From positions 930,001 to 994,000 of the forward strand of contig NW_027480481.1 of assembly GCF_051401765.1 (NCBI RefSeq): a stretch of DNA of 64,000 nt. The letters run 5' to 3'. The translations under genes and the position numbers were made by a program. The stretch is from Calliopsis andreniformis. Taxonomy: Eukaryota > Arthropoda > Insecta > Hymenoptera > Andrenidae. This document shows positions 41,422-55,271 of the stretch, one piece after another (the first letter of the stretch is position 1; the number at the start of each line of letters is the position of its first letter). Below the pieces are notes generated by a model. It worked only from the letters and a program-made list of their open reading frames with translations. It searched no databases and was not told where the DNA came from.

Positions 41422-42940
41422 AATCCTCAATCCTCAATATTCAACACTCAATACACAATCTTCAATCATCAATCCTCAATCCTCAATCCTCAATCCTCAA
41501 TCCTCAATCTTCAATCCTCAATATCCAATCTTCAATCCTCAATCCTCAATCCTCAATCCTCAGTCCTCAATTTTCAATCCTCAATCCTCAATCCTCAGAC
41601 TTCAATCATCAATATTCAACCCTCAGACCTAGTCCTCAATACACAACCCTCAATCCTCAATCCTCAATCTTCAATCATCAATATTCAATCATCAATCCTC
41701 AATGCTCAATCCTCAATCCTCAATCCTCAATCCTCAATCTTCAATCCTCAATCCTCAATCCTCAATCCTCAATCCTCAATCTTCAATCCTCAATACTCAA
41801 TCTTCAATCCTCAATCCTCAATCGTCAATCCTCAATCCTCAATTTTCAATCCTCAATCCTCAATCTTCAATCCTCAATTCTCAATCCTCAATCCTCTGTC
41901 CTCAGTCCTCAAACCTCAATCCTCAACCCTCAGCCCTCATCCTCCATCCTCAATTCTTAATCATCAATCCTCAATCTTCAATCCTCAATCCTCAATCCTC
42001 AGTGATCAATACTCAATCTTTAATACACAATCCTCAATCCACAATCCTCAATCCTCAATCCTCAATCCTCAATCCTCAACCTCAATTCTTAATTCTCAAT
42101 CCTCAATCATCACACCTCAATCTTCAATCCTCAATAATCAATCTCCAATCCTAGATCCTCAATTCTCAATCATCAATCCTCAACCTCCAACCCTCAATAA
42201 TCAATCTCCAATCCTAGATCCTCAACCCTCAATCCTCAATCCTCAATCCTCAATCCTCATTCTTCAATCCTCAATACCCAATCCTCAATCTTCGATCCTC
42301 TTTAACAATCCTTAATTCTCAATCCTCAATCCTCAGTCCTCAGCCGTCAAACCTCAATCCCCGACCCTCAGCCCTCATCCTCAATCCTCAGTCCTCAATC
42401 CTCAGTCCTCAGGCCTCAAACCTCAATCCTCAACCCTCAGACATCATCCTCAACCCTCAATCCTCAATCCTCAATCCTCAATCTTCAATCCTCAATACTC
42501 AATCTTCAATCCTCAATCCTCAGTCCTCAAACCTCAATTCTGAATCCTCAGTACTCAACCTTCAATCCTCAATCCTCAGTCCTCAGTACTCAACCATCAA
42601 TCCTCAATTCTCACTACTCAATAGAATATCCTGAATTCTCAGGATTCAATACTCAAACCTCAATCCTCAACCCTCTGCCCTCATCCTCCATCCTCAATCC
42701 TCAATCCTCAATCCTCAACCCTCAATATGCAACACACAACCCTCAGCCATGAATCCTCAATACTCAACGAACAATCCTCAATTCTCAATACTCAATAGAA
42801 TATCCTGAATTCTCATGGATCAATACTCAATCCACAATATTCAATAATCAAATCTCAATCCTCAATCTTCAATCCTCAATACTCAATTTCAAACCTCAAT
42901 CCTCAATTCTCAATCCTCAATACTCAATGCTCAATCGTCA
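41422..42940. repeat. 1.5-kb segment repeated from 32.4-33.9 kb, copy 2
   Basis: Copy of 32360-33870. It differs by single substitutions, including CCTCTTTAAC near 42300 against CCTCTATCAAC in the other copies. That variant is inherited by the modules to its right (43910 and 46520). Confidence 0.82.
42624..42818. repeat. Paired A-B landmark, spacing 174
   Basis: A inverted repeat at 42628-42645; B at 42798 followed by ATCAATAC. Upstream CTCACTACTC is a private variant of CTCAATACTC. Confidence 0.9.
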
Positions 42941-43767
42941 ATCCTCAATTCCCAATCCTCAATCTTCAGTCCTCAATCCTCAATCCTCAATCCTCAATCC
43001 TCAATCCTCAATCTTCAATCTTCAATACACAATCTTCAATCATCAATCCTCAATCCTCAATCCTCAATCCTCAATCTTCAATCCTCAATACTCAATCTTC
43101 AATCCTCAATCCTCAATCCTCAATCCTGAATCCTCAATTTTCAATCCTCAATCCTCAATCCTCAGACCTCAGTCATCAATATTCAACCCTCAGTACTCGT
43201 CCTCAATCCACAACCCTCAATCCTCAATCCTCAATCTTCAATCATCAATATTCAATCTTCAATCCTCAATGCTCAATCCTCAATCATCAATCCTCAATCC
43301 TCAATCTTCAATCCTCAATCCTCAATCCTCAATCCTCAATCTTCAATCCTCAATACTCAATCTTCAATCCTCAATCCTCAATCCTCAATCCTCAATCCTC
43401 AATCCTCATTCTACAATCCTCAATACCCAATCCTCAATCTTCAATCTTCAATCCTCAATTCGCAATCCTCAATCCTCAATCCTCAGACCTCAAGTAACAA
43501 TACACAACCCTCAGTCCTCGTCCTCAATCCACAACCCTCAATCCTCAATCGTTAATCTTCATTCATGAATATTCAACCTTCAATCCTCAATCCTCAATCC
43601 TCAATGTTCAGTCCTCAATACCCAATCCTCAATCTTCAATCCTCAATCCTCAATCCTCAATCCTCAATCCTCAAACCTCAATTCTGAATCCTCAGTACTC
43701 AACCTTCAATCCTCAATCCTCAGTCCTCAGTACTCAACCATCAATCCTCAATTCTCAATACTCAATA

Positions 43768-43789
43768 GAATATCCTGAATTCTCAGGAT
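43768..43789. repeat. Solitary A landmark at a module junction
   Basis: Normal A sequence with inverted repeat at 43772-43789. The B expected 174 bp further right is lost because the sequence jumps to another module. Confidence 0.88.
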
Positions 43790-44232
43790 TCAATACTCAA
43801 ACCTCAATCCTCAACCCTCTGCGCTCATCCTCCATCCTCAATCCTCAATCCTCAATCCTCAATCCTCAATCTTCAATCCTCAATACCCAATCCTCAATCT
43901 TCGATCCTCTTTAACAATCCTTAATTCTCAATCCTCAATCCTCAGTCCTCAGCCGTCAAACCTCAATCCCCGACCCTCAGCCCTCATCCTCAATCCTCAG
44001 TCCTCAATCCTCAGTCCTCAGGCCTCAAACCTCAATCCTCAACCCTCAGACATCATCCTCAACCCTCAATCCTCAATCCTCAATCCTCAATCTTCAATCC
44101 TCAATACTCAATCTTCAATCCTCAATCCTCAGTCCTCAAACCTCAATTCTGAATCCTCAGTACTCAACCTTCAATCCTCAATCCTCAGTCCTCAGTACTC
44201 AACCATCAATCCTCAATTCTCAATACTCAATA

Positions 44233-44427
44233 GAATATCCTGAATTCTCAGGATTCAATACTCAAACCTCAATCCTCAACCCTCTGCCCTCATCCTCCAT
44301 CCTCAATCCTCAATCCTCAATCCTCAACCCTCAATATGCAACACACAACCCTCAGCCATGAATCCTCAATACTCAACGAACAATCCTCAATTCTCAATAC
44401 TCAATAGAATATCCTGAATTCTCATGG
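44233..44427. repeat. Paired A-B landmark, spacing 174
   Basis: A inverted repeat at 44237-44254; B at 44407 followed by ATCAATAC. Marks the start of the first 1598-bp module. Confidence 0.9.
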
Positions 44428-45830
44428 ATCAATACTCAATCCACAATATTCAATAATCAAATCTCAATCCTCAATCTTCAATCCTCAATACTCAATTTCA
44501 AACCTCAATCCTCAATTCTCAATCCTCAATACTCAATGCTCAATCGTCAATCCTCAATTCCCAATCCTCAATCTTCAGTCCTCAATCCTCAATCCTCAAT
44601 CCTCAATCCTCAATCCTCAATCTTCAATCTTCAATACACAATCTTCAATCATCAATCCTCAATCCTCAATCCTCAATCCTCAATCTTCAATCCTCAATAC
44701 TCAATCTTCAATCCTCAATCCTCAATCCTCAATCCTCAATCCTCAATTTTCAATCCTCAATCCTCAATCCTCAGACCTCAGTCATCAATATTCAACCCTC
44801 AGTACTCGTCCTCAATCCACAACCCTCAATCCTCAATCCTCAATCTTCAATCATCAATATTCAATCTTCAATCCTCAATGCTCAATCCTCAATCATCAAT
44901 CCTCAATCCTCAATCTTCAATCCTCAATCCTCAATCCTCAATCCTCAATCTTCAATCCTCAATACTCAATCTTCAATCCTCAATCCTCAATCCTCAATCC
45001 TCAATCCTCAATCCTCATTCTACAATCCTCAATACCCAATCCTCAATCTTCAATCTTCAATCCTCAATTCGCAATCCTCAATCCTCAATCCTCAGACCTC
45101 AAGTAACAATACACAACCCTCAGTCCTCGTCCTCAATCCACAACCCTCAATCCTCAATCGTTAATCTTCATTCATGAATATTCAACCTTCAATCCTCAAT
45201 CCTCAATCCTCAATGTTCAGTCCTCAATACCCAATCCTCAATCTTCAATCCTCAATCCTCAATCCTCAATCCTCAATCCTCAATCCTCAATCGTCAATCT
45301 TCAATCCTCAATACTCAATCTTCAATCCTCAGTCCTCAATCCTCAGTCCTCGGTCCTCAAACCTCAATCCTCAACCCTCAGACATCATCCTCAATCCTCA
45401 ATCCTCAATCCTCATTCCCCAATCCTCATTCCTCAATCTTCAATCCTCAATACTCAATCTTCAATCCTCAATCCTCAATCCTCAACCTTCAATCGTCAAT
45501 ACTGAATCTTCAATCCTCAATCCTCAATCCTCAATCCTCAATCCTCAGCCCTCAGTCCTCAAATCTCAATGCTCAATCCTCAATACCCAATCCTCAATCC
45601 TCAATCCTCAATCATCAATCCTCAATCATCAATACACAATCCTCGACCCTCAATCCTCAATCCTCAATCCTCAATCATCAATCCTCAATACTCAATCTCC
45701 AATTCTCAATCCTCAGTCCTCAATCCTCAGTCCTCAAACCTCAATTCTGAATCCTCAGTACTCAACCTTCAATCCTCAATCCTCAGTCCTCAGTACTCAA
45801 CCATCAATCCTCAATTCTCAATACTCAATA
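44233..45830. repeat. 1598-bp module, copy 1
   Basis: Runs from one A landmark to the next. It matches 46847-48444 at offset 2614 over its whole length (checked at 44536 with 47150 and 45569 with 48183). Confidence 0.9.
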
Positions 45831-46025
45831 GAATATCCTGAATTCTCAGGATTCAATACTCAAACCTCAATCCTCAACCCTCTGCCCTCATCCTCCATCC
45901 TCAATCCTCAATCCTCAATCCTCAACCCTCAATATGCAACACACAACCCTCAGCCATGAATCCTCAATACTCAACGAACAATCCTCAATTCTCAATACTC
46001 AATAGAATATCCTGAATTCTCATGG
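45831..46025. repeat. Paired A-B landmark, spacing 174
   Basis: A inverted repeat at 45835-45852; B at 46005 followed by TTCAATAC. Confidence 0.9.
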
Positions 46026-46846
46026 TTCAATACTCAATCCACAATATTCAATAATCAAATCTCAATCCTCAATCTTCAATCCTCAATACTCAATTTCAAA
46101 CCTCAAACCTCAATCCTCAATCCTCAATACTCAATGCTCAATCGTCAATACTCAATTCCCAATCCTCAATCTTCAGTCCTCAATCCTCAATCCTCAATCT
46201 TCAATCCTCAATCCTCAATCCTCAGTGATCAATACTCAATCTTTAATACACAATCCTCAATCCACAATCCTCAATCCTCAATCCTCAATCCTCAATCCTC
46301 AACCTCAATTCTCAATTCTCAATCCTCAATCATCACACCTCAATCTTCAATCCTCAATAATCAATCTCCAATCCTAGATCCTCAATTCTCAATCATCAAT
46401 CCTCAACCTCCAACCCTCAATAATCAATCTCCAATCCTAGATCCTCAACCCTCAATCCTCAATCCTCAATCCTCAATCCTCATTCTTCAATCCTCAATAC
46501 CCAATCCTCAATCTTCGATCCTCTTTAACAATCCTTAATTCTCAATCCTCAATCCTCAGTCCTCAGCCGTCAAACCTCAATCCCCGACCCTCAGCCCTCA
46601 TCCTCAATCCTCAGTCCTCAATCCTCAGTCCTCAGGCCTCAAACCTCAATCCTCAACCCTCAGACATCATCCTCAATCCTCAATCCTCAATCCTCAATCC
46701 TCAATCTTCAATCCTCAATACTCAATCTTCAATCCTCAATCCTCAGTCCTCAAACCTCAATTCTGAATCCTCAGTACTCAACCTTCAATCCTCAATCCTC
46801 AGTCCTCAGTACTCAACCATCAATCCTCAATTCTCAATACTCAATA
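45831..46846. repeat. 1016-bp spacer between 1598-bp modules
   Basis: Begins with an A-B pair like its neighbours but after about 46190 continues into sequence like 41.98-42.6 kb, including the CCTCTTTAAC variant. It looks like a join between a module start and part of the 41.4-42.9 kb segment. Confidence 0.8.
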
Positions 46847-47041
46847 GAATATCCTGAATTCTCAGGATTCAATACTCAAACCTCAATCCTCAACCCTCTG
46901 CCCTCATCCTCCATCCTCAATCCTCAATCCTCAATCCTCAACCCTCAATATGCAACACACAACCCTCAGCCATGAATCCTCAATACTCAACGAACAATCC
47001 TCAATTCTCAATACTCAATAGAATATCCTGAATTCTCATGG
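46847..47041. repeat. Paired A-B landmark, spacing 174
   Basis: A inverted repeat at 46851-46868; B at 47021 followed by ATCAATAC. Confidence 0.9.
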
Positions 47042-48444
47042 ATCAATACTCAATCCACAATATTCAATAATCAAATCTCAATCCTCAATCTTCAATCCTC
47101 AATACTCAATTTCAAACCTCAATCCTCAATTCTCAATCCTCAATACTCAATGCTCAATCGTCAATCCTCAATTCCCAATCCTCAATCTTCAGTCCTCAAT
47201 CCTCAATCCTCAATCCTCAATCCTCAATCCTCAATCTTCAATCTTCAATACACAATCTTCAATCATCAATCCTCAATCCTCAATCCTCAATCCTCAATCT
47301 TCAATCCTCAATACTCAATCTTCAATCCTCAATCCTCAATCCTCAATCCTCAATCCTCAATTTTCAATCCTCAATCCTCAATCCTCAGACCTCAGTCATC
47401 AATATTCAACCCTCAGTACTCGTCCTCAATCCACAACCCTCAATCCTCAATCCTCAATCTTCAATCATCAATATTCAATCTTCAATCCTCAATGCTCAAT
47501 CCTCAATCATCAATCCTCAATCCTCAATCTTCAATCCTCAATCCTCAATCCTCAATCCTCAATCTTCAATCCTCAATACTCAATCTTCAATCCTCAATCC
47601 TCAATCCTCAATCCTCAATCCTCAATCCTCATTCTACAATCCTCAATACCCAATCCTCAATCTTCAATCTTCAATCCTCAATTCGCAATCCTCAATCCTC
47701 AATCCTCAGACCTCAAGTAACAATACACAACCCTCAGTCCTCGTCCTCAATCCACAACCCTCAATCCTCAATCGTTAATCTTCATTCATCAATATTCAAC
47801 CTTCAATCCTCAATCCTCAATCCTTAATGTTCAGTCCTCAATACCCAATCCTCAATCTTCAATCCTCAATCCTCAATCCTCAATCCTCAATCCTCAATCC
47901 TCAATCGTCAATCTTCAATCCTCAATACTCAATCTTCAATCCTCAGTCCTCAATCCTCAGTCCTCGGTCCTCAAACCTCAATCCTCAACCCTCAGACATC
48001 ATCCTCAATCCTCAATCCTCAATCCTCATTCCTCAATCCTCATTCCTCAATCTTCAATCCTCAATACTCAATCTTCAATCCTCAATCCTCAATCCTCAAT
48101 CTTCAATCGTCAATACTGAATCTTCAATCCTCAATCCTCAATCCTCAATCCTCAATCCTCAGCCCTCAGTCCTCAAATCTCAATGCTCAATCCTCAATAC
48201 CCAATCCTCAATCCTCAATCCTCAATCATCAATCCTCAATCATCAATACACAATCCTCGACCCTCAATCCTCAATCCTCAATCCTCAATCATCAATCCTC
48301 AATACTCAATCTCCAATTCTCAATCCTCAGTCCTCAATCCTCAGTCCTCAAACCTCAATTCTGAATCCTCAGTACTCAACCTTCAATCCTCAATCCTCAG
48401 TCCTCAGTACTCAACCATCAATCCTCAATTCTCAATACTCAATA
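46847..48444. repeat. 1598-bp module, copy 2
   Basis: Same length as the copy at 44233 and directly followed by a third. The B landmark at 47021 is followed by ATCAATAC, like that at 44407. Confidence 0.9.
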
Positions 48445-48639
48445 GAATATCCTGAATTCTCAGGATTCAATACTCAAACCTCAATCCTCAACCCTCTGCG
48501 CTCATCCTCCATCCTCAATCCTCAATCCTCAATCCTCACCCCTCAATATGCAACACACAACCCTCAGCCATGAATCCTCAATACTCAACGAACAATCCTC
48601 AATTCTCAATACTCAATAGAATATCCTGAATTCTCATGG
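48445..48639. repeat. Paired A-B landmark, spacing 174
   Basis: A inverted repeat at 48449-48466; B at 48619 followed by TTCTATAC. Between them CTCACCCCTC and CTGCGCTC are variants not seen in most copies. Confidence 0.9.
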
Positions 48640-49930
48640 TTCTATACTCAATCCACAATATTCAATAACCAAATCTCAATCCTCAATCTTCAATCCTCAA
48701 TACTCAATTTCAAACCTCAATCCTCAATTCTCAATCCTCAATACTCAATGCTCAATCGTCAATCCTCAATTCCCAATCCTCAATCTTCAGTCCTCAATCC
48801 TCAATCCTCAATCCTCAATCCTCAATCCTCAATCTTCAATCTTCAATACACAATCTTCAATCATCAATCCTCAATCCTCAATCCTCAATCCTCAATCTTC
48901 AATCCTCAATACTCAATCTTCAATCCTCAATCCTCAATCCTCAATCCTCAATCCTCAATTTTCAATCCTCAATCCTCAATCCTCAGACCTCAGTCATCAA
49001 TATTCAACCCTCAGTACTCGTCCTCAATCCACAACCCTCAATCCTCAATCCTCAATCTTCAATCATCAATATTCAATCTTCAATCCTCAATGCTCAATCC
49101 TCAATCATCAATCCTCAATCCTCAATCTTCAATCCTCAATCCTCAATCCTCAATCCTCAATCCTCAATCTTCAATCCTCAATACTCAATCTTCAATCCTC
49201 AATCCTCAATCCTCAATCCTCAATCCTCAATCCTCATTCTACAATCCTCAATACCCAATCCTCAATCTTCAATCTTCAATCCTCAATTCGCAATCCTCAA
49301 TCCTCAATCCTCAGACCTCAAGTAACAATACACAACCCTCAGTCCTCGTCCTCAATCCACAACCCTCAATCCTCAATCGTTAATCTTCATTCATCAATAT
49401 TCAACCTTCAATCCTCAATCCTCAATCCTTAATGTTCAGTCCTCAATACCCAATCCTCAATCTTCAATCCTCAATCCTCAATCCTCAATCCTCAATCCTC
49501 AATCCTCAATCGTCAATCTTCAATCCTCAATACTCAATCTTCAATCCTCAGTCCTCAATCCTCAGTCCTCGGTCCTCAAACCTCAATCCTCAACCCTCAG
49601 ACATCATCCTCAATCCTCAATCCTCAATCCTCATTCCTCAATCCTCATTCCTCAATCTTCAATCCTCAATACTCAATCTTCAATCCTCAATCCTCAATCC
49701 TCAATCTTCAATCGTCAATACTGAATCTTCAATCCTCAATCCTCAATCCTCAATCCTCAATCCTCAGCCCTCAGTCCTCAAATCTCAATGCTCAATCCTC
49801 AATACCCAGTCCTCAATCCTCAATCCTCAATCATCAATCCTCAATCATCAATACACAATCCTCGACCCTCAATCCTCAATCCTCAATCCTCAATCATCAA
49901 TCCTCAATACTCAATCTTCAATTCTCAATC
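48445..49930. repeat. 1598-bp module, copy 3 (right end diverged)
   Basis: Matches copy 2 at offset 1598, then 1605 after a one-heptamer gain near 49.15 kb. Homology is lost near 49930. Its B landmark at 48619 is followed by TTCTATAC, a private substitution. Confidence 0.87.
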
Positions 49931-52822
49931 CTCAGTCCTCAGTCCTCAAACCTCAATCCTCAATCCTCAGTGATCAATACTCAATCTTCAATACTCAATC
50001 CTCAATCCTCAATCCTCAATCCTCAATCCACAATCCTCAATCTTCAATCCTCATTTCTCAAACCTCAATCCTCAACCCTCAGGCCTCATCCTCAACTCTC
50101 AATTTTCAATCCTCAATCCTCAATACTCAATCTTCAATCCTCAATAATCAATCTCCAATCCTAGATACTCAATCATCAATCCTCAATCCCCAATCTTCAA
50201 TCATCAATAATCAATCTCCAATCCTAGATCCTAAACCCTCAATCCTCAATCCTCAATCCTCAATCCTCATTCATCAATCCTCAATACCCAATCCACAATC
50301 TTCAATCCTCTATCAACAATCCTTAATTCTCAATCCTCAATCCTCAGTCCTCAGCCGTCAAACCTCAATCCCCGACCCTCAGCCCTCATCCTCAATCCTC
50401 AGTCCTCAATCCTCAGTCCTCAGGCCTCAAACCTCAATCCTCAACCCTCAGACATCATCCTCAATCCTCAATCCTCAATCCTCAATCCTCAATCTTCAAT
50501 CCTCAATACTCAATCTTCAATCCTCAATCCTCAGTCCTCAAACCTCAATCCTCAACCCTCAGTGATCAATACTCAATCTTCAATCCTCAATCCTCAGCCC
50601 TCAAACCTCAATTCTGAATCCTCAATACTCAACCTTCAATCCTCAATCCTCAGTCCTCAGTACTCAACCATCAATCCTCAATTCTCAATACTCAATAGCA
50701 TATCCTGAATTCTCAGGATTCAATACCCAAACCTCAATCCTCAACCCTCAGCCCTCATCCTCCATCCTCAATCCTCAATCCTCAATCCTCAATCTTCAAT
50801 CCTCAGTACTCAATATTCAATCCCCAATCCTCAATCCTCAATCCTCAATCCTCAATCCTCAATCCTCTATCCTCAACCCTCAATCATCATTCCTCAAACC
50901 TCAATCCCCAGTCCTCATCCTCAATTCTCAATCCTCAATCCTCAATCCTCAACCCTCAATCTTCAATCCTCAATAATCAATCTCCAATCCTAGATCCTCA
51001 ATCCACAATCGTCAATCCTTAATTCTCAATCTTCAATCCTCAATCCCCAGTCTTCAATCTTCAATCCTCAATGCTCAATCCTCAATCCTCAATCCTCAGT
51101 CCTCAATCCTCAATCCTCAATCCTCAAACCTCAATCCTCTACCGTCTGTCCTCGTCCTCAATCCTCAAACCACAATCCTCAATCCTCAATATTCAATCAT
51201 CAATACTCAATCTTCAATCCTCAATCCTCAATCCTCAATCCTCAATCCTCAATCCTCATTCTACAATCCTCAATACCCAATCCTCAATCTTCAATCTTCA
51301 ATCCTCAATTCGCAATCCTCAATCCTCAATCCTCAGACGTCAAGTAACAATACTCAACCCTCAGTCCTCGTCCTCAATCCACAACCCTCAATCCTCAATC
51401 GTTAATATTCATTCATCAATATTCAACCTTCAATCCTCAATCCTCAATCCTCAATGTTCAGTCCTCAATAACCAATCCTCAATCTTCAATCCTCAATCCT
51501 CAATCCTCAATCCTCAATCCTCAATCCTCAATCCTCAATCGTCAATCTTCAATCCTCAATACTCAATCTTCAATCCTCAGTCCTCAATCCTCAGTCCTCA
51601 GTCCTCAAACCTCAATCCTCAGCCCTCAGAAATCATCCTCAATCCTCAATCCTCAATCCTCATTCCTCAATCCTCAATCCTCAATCTTCAATCCTTAATA
51701 CTCAATCTTCAATCCTCAATCCTCAATCCTCAATCTTCAATCGTCAACACTGAATCTTCAATCCTCAATCTTCAATCCTCAAACCTCAATCCTCAGCCCT
51801 CAGTCCTCAAATCTCGATGCTCAATCCTCAATACCCAATCCTCAATCCTCAATCCTCAGTCATCAATCCTCAATCATCAATACTCAATCCTCGACCCTCA
51901 ATCCTCAATCCTCAATCCTCAATCATCAATCCTCAATACACAATCTTCAATCCTCAATCCTCAGTCCTCAAACCTCAATCCTCAATCCTCAGTGATCAAT
52001 TCTCAATCTTCAATACTCAATCCTCAATACTCAATCCTCAATCCTCAATCCACAATCCTCAATCTTCAATCCTCATTTCTAAAACCTCAATCCTCAACCC
52101 TCAGTCCTCATCCTCAACTCTCAATTTTCAATCCTCAATCCTCAATCCTCAATCTTCAGTCCTCAATAATCAATCTCCAATCCTAGATACTCAATCCTCA
52201 ATCCTCATTCCGCAATCTTCAATCATCAATAATCAATCTCCAATCCTAGATCCTCAACACTCAATCCTCAATCCTCAATCCTCAATCCTCATTCTTCAAT
52301 CCTCAATACCCAATCCACAATCTTCAATCCTCAATCAACAATCCTTAATTCTCAATCCACAATCCTCAGTCCTCAGCCGTCAAACCTCAATCCCCGACCC
52401 TCAGCCCTCATCCTCAATCCTCAGTCCTCAATCCTCAGTCCTCAGACCTCAAACCTCAATCCTCAACCCTCAGACATCATCCGCAATCCTCAATACTCAA
52501 ACCTCAATCCTCAACCCTCAGCCCTCATCCTCCATCCTCAATCCTCAATCCTCAATCCTCAATCTTGAATACTCAGTACTCAATATTCAATCCCCAATTC
52601 TCAATCCACAATCCTCAATCCTCAATCCTCAATCCTCAATCCTCAACCCTCAATCCTCATTCCTCAAACCTCAATCCTCAGTCCTCATCCTCAATTCTCA
52701 ATCCTCAATCCTCAATCCTCAATCCTCAATCTTCAAACCTCTATAATCAATCTCCAATCCTAGATCCTCAATCCACAATCTTCAATCCTTAATTCTCAAT
52801 CTTCAATCCTCAATCCCCAGTC
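49931..52822. repeat. Mosaic heptamer region between named blocks
   Basis: Heptamer satellite with a solitary A landmark at 50698 (GCATAT subfamily). Segments near 51.2-52.2 kb resemble the CATTCTAC to ATGTTCAG string of the 1598-bp modules, with more substitutions (for example CAGACGTC near 51334 and GTTAATATTC near 51400). I did not resolve it into clean copies. No gene or unique DNA is visible. Confidence 0.75.
50698..50719. repeat. Solitary A landmark, GCATAT subfamily
   Basis: Inverted repeat intact at 50702-50719; followed by CAATACCCAAACC where other copies have CAATACTCAAACC. Confidence 0.88.
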
Positions 52823-54273
52823 TTCAATCTTCAATCCTCAATGCTCAATCCTCAATCCTCAATCCTCAGTCCTCAATCCTCAATCCTCAATCCTCAAACC
52901 TCAATCCTCTACCGTCAGTACTCGTCCTCAATCCTCAAACCTCAATCCTCAATCCTCAATATTCAATCATCAATACTCAATCTTGAATCCTCAATCCTCA
53001 ATCCTCAATGCTCAATCCTCAACCCTCAATATTCAACACACAACCCTCAGCCATGAATCCTCAATACTCAACCATCAATCCTCAATTCTCAATACTCAAT
53101 AATCAATCGCCAATCCTCAATCCCCAATCCTCAATCTTCAATCCTCAATCCTCAATCCTCAATCCTCAATCCTCAATCCTCAACCCTCAATATTCAACAC
53201 TCAAAACACAATCTTCAATCATCAATCCTCAATCCTCAATCCTCAATCCTCAATCTTCAATCCTCAATATCCAATCTTCAATCCTCAATCCTCAATCCTC
53301 AATCCTCAATCCTCAATTTTCAATCCTCAATCCTCAATCCTCAGACCTCAATCATCAATATTCAACCCTCAGTCCTCGTCCTCAATACACAACACTCAAT
53401 CCTCAATCCTCAATCTTCAATCATCAATATTCAATCTTCAATCCTCAATGCTCAATCCTCAATCCTCAATCCTCAGTCCTCAATCTTCAATCCTCAATCC
53501 TCAACACTCAATCGCCAATCCTCAATCTTCAACCCTCAATACTCAATCTTCAATCCTCAATCCTCAATCGTCAATCCTCAATCCTCAATCTTCAATCCTC
53601 AATACTCAATTTTCAATCCTCAATCCTCAATCTTCAATCCTCAATTCTCAATCCTCAATCCTCTGTCCTCAGTCCTCAAACCTCAATCCTCAGTCCTCAC
53701 CCTCAATTCTCAATCCTCAATCCTCAATCCTCAATCCTCAATCTTCAATCCTCAATAATCAATCTCCAAACCCAGATCCTCAATCCACAATATTCAATCC
53801 TTAATTCTCAATCTTCAATCCTCAATCCCCAGTCCTCAACCCTCAATCCTCAATCCTCAATCCTCAATCCTCATTCTTCAATCCTCAATACCCAATCCAC
53901 AATCTTCAATCCTCTATCAACAATCCTTAATTCTCAATCCTCAATCCTCAGTCCTCAGCCGTCAAACCTCAATCCCCGACCCTCAGCCCTCATCCTCAAC
54001 CCTTAGTCCTCAATCCTCAGTCCTCAGTCCTCAAACCTCAATCCTCAACCCTCAGACATCATCCGCAATCCTCAATACTCAATCCTCAATCCTCAATCCT
54101 CAATCATCAATACTCAATACTCAATCTTCAATCCTCAATCCTCAGTCCTCAAACCTCAATCCTCAATCCTCAGTGATCAATACTCAATCTTCAATCCTCA
54201 ATCCTCAGCCCTCAATCCTCAATCCTCAGTCCTCAGTAATCAACCATCAATCCTCAATTCTCAATACTCAATA

Positions 54274-54295
54274 GCATATCCTGAATTCTCAGGAT
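54274..54295. repeat. Solitary A landmark, GCATAT subfamily
   Basis: Copy of the 8002 site at offset 46272. Inverted repeat at 54278-54295. Confidence 0.88.
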
Positions 54296-55271
54296 TCAAT
54301 ACTCAAACCTCAATCCTCAACCCTCTGCCCTCATCCTCCATCCTCAATCCTCAATCCTCAATCCTCAATCTTCAATCCTCAGTACTCAATATTCAATCCC
54401 CAATCCTCAATCCTCAATCCTCAATCCTCAATCCTGAATCCTCAATCCTCAACCCTCAATCCTCATTCCTTAAACCTCAATCCTCAGTCCTCACCCTCAA
54501 TTCTCAATCCTCAATCCTCAATCCTCAATCCTCAATCTTCAATCCTCAATAATCAATCTCCAAACCCAGATCCTCAATCCACAATATTCAATCCTTAATT
54601 CTCAATCTTCAATCCTCAATCCCCAGTCTTCAATCTTCAATCCTCAATGCTCAATCCTCAATCCTCAATCCTCAGTCCTCAATCCTCAATCCTCAATCCT
54701 CAAACCTCAATCCTCTACCCTTAGTCCTCATGCTCAATTCTCAAATTTCAATCCTCAATAATCAATCCTCAATCTTCAATCCTCAATAATCAATCTCCAA
54801 TCCTAGATCCTCAATCCTCAATCCTCAATCTCCAATCTTCAATCCTCAATAATCAATCTCCAATCCTAGATCCTCAACCCTCAATCCTCAATCCTCAATC
54901 CTCAATCCTCAATATTCAACACTCAATACACAATCTTCAATCATCAATCCTCAATCCTCAATCCTCAATCCTCAACCTTCAGTCCTCAATATCCAATCTT
55001 CAATCCTCAATCCTCAATCCTCAATCCTCAGTCCTCAATTTTCAATCCTCAATCCTCAATCCTCAGACTTCAATCATCAATATTCAACCCTCAGACCTAG
55101 TCCTCAATACACAACCCTCAATCCTCAATCCTCAATCTTCAATCATCAATATTCAATCATCAATCCTCAATGCTCAATCCTCAATCCTCAATCCTCAATC
55201 CTCAAACTTCAATCCTCAATCCTCAATCCTCAATCCTCAATCCTCAATCTTCAATCCTCAATAATCAATCT

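Larger units (their letters stand above)
42624..44232. repeat. About 1.6-kb module, mosaic copy
   Basis: Starts at a paired A-B landmark. Its first 1.05 kb matches 44233-45280 at offset 1609. Near 43670 it jumps to sequence like 45725, passes a solitary A at 43768, then jumps to sequence like 46480. The total length resembles the neighbouring module although the contents differ. Confidence 0.82.
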
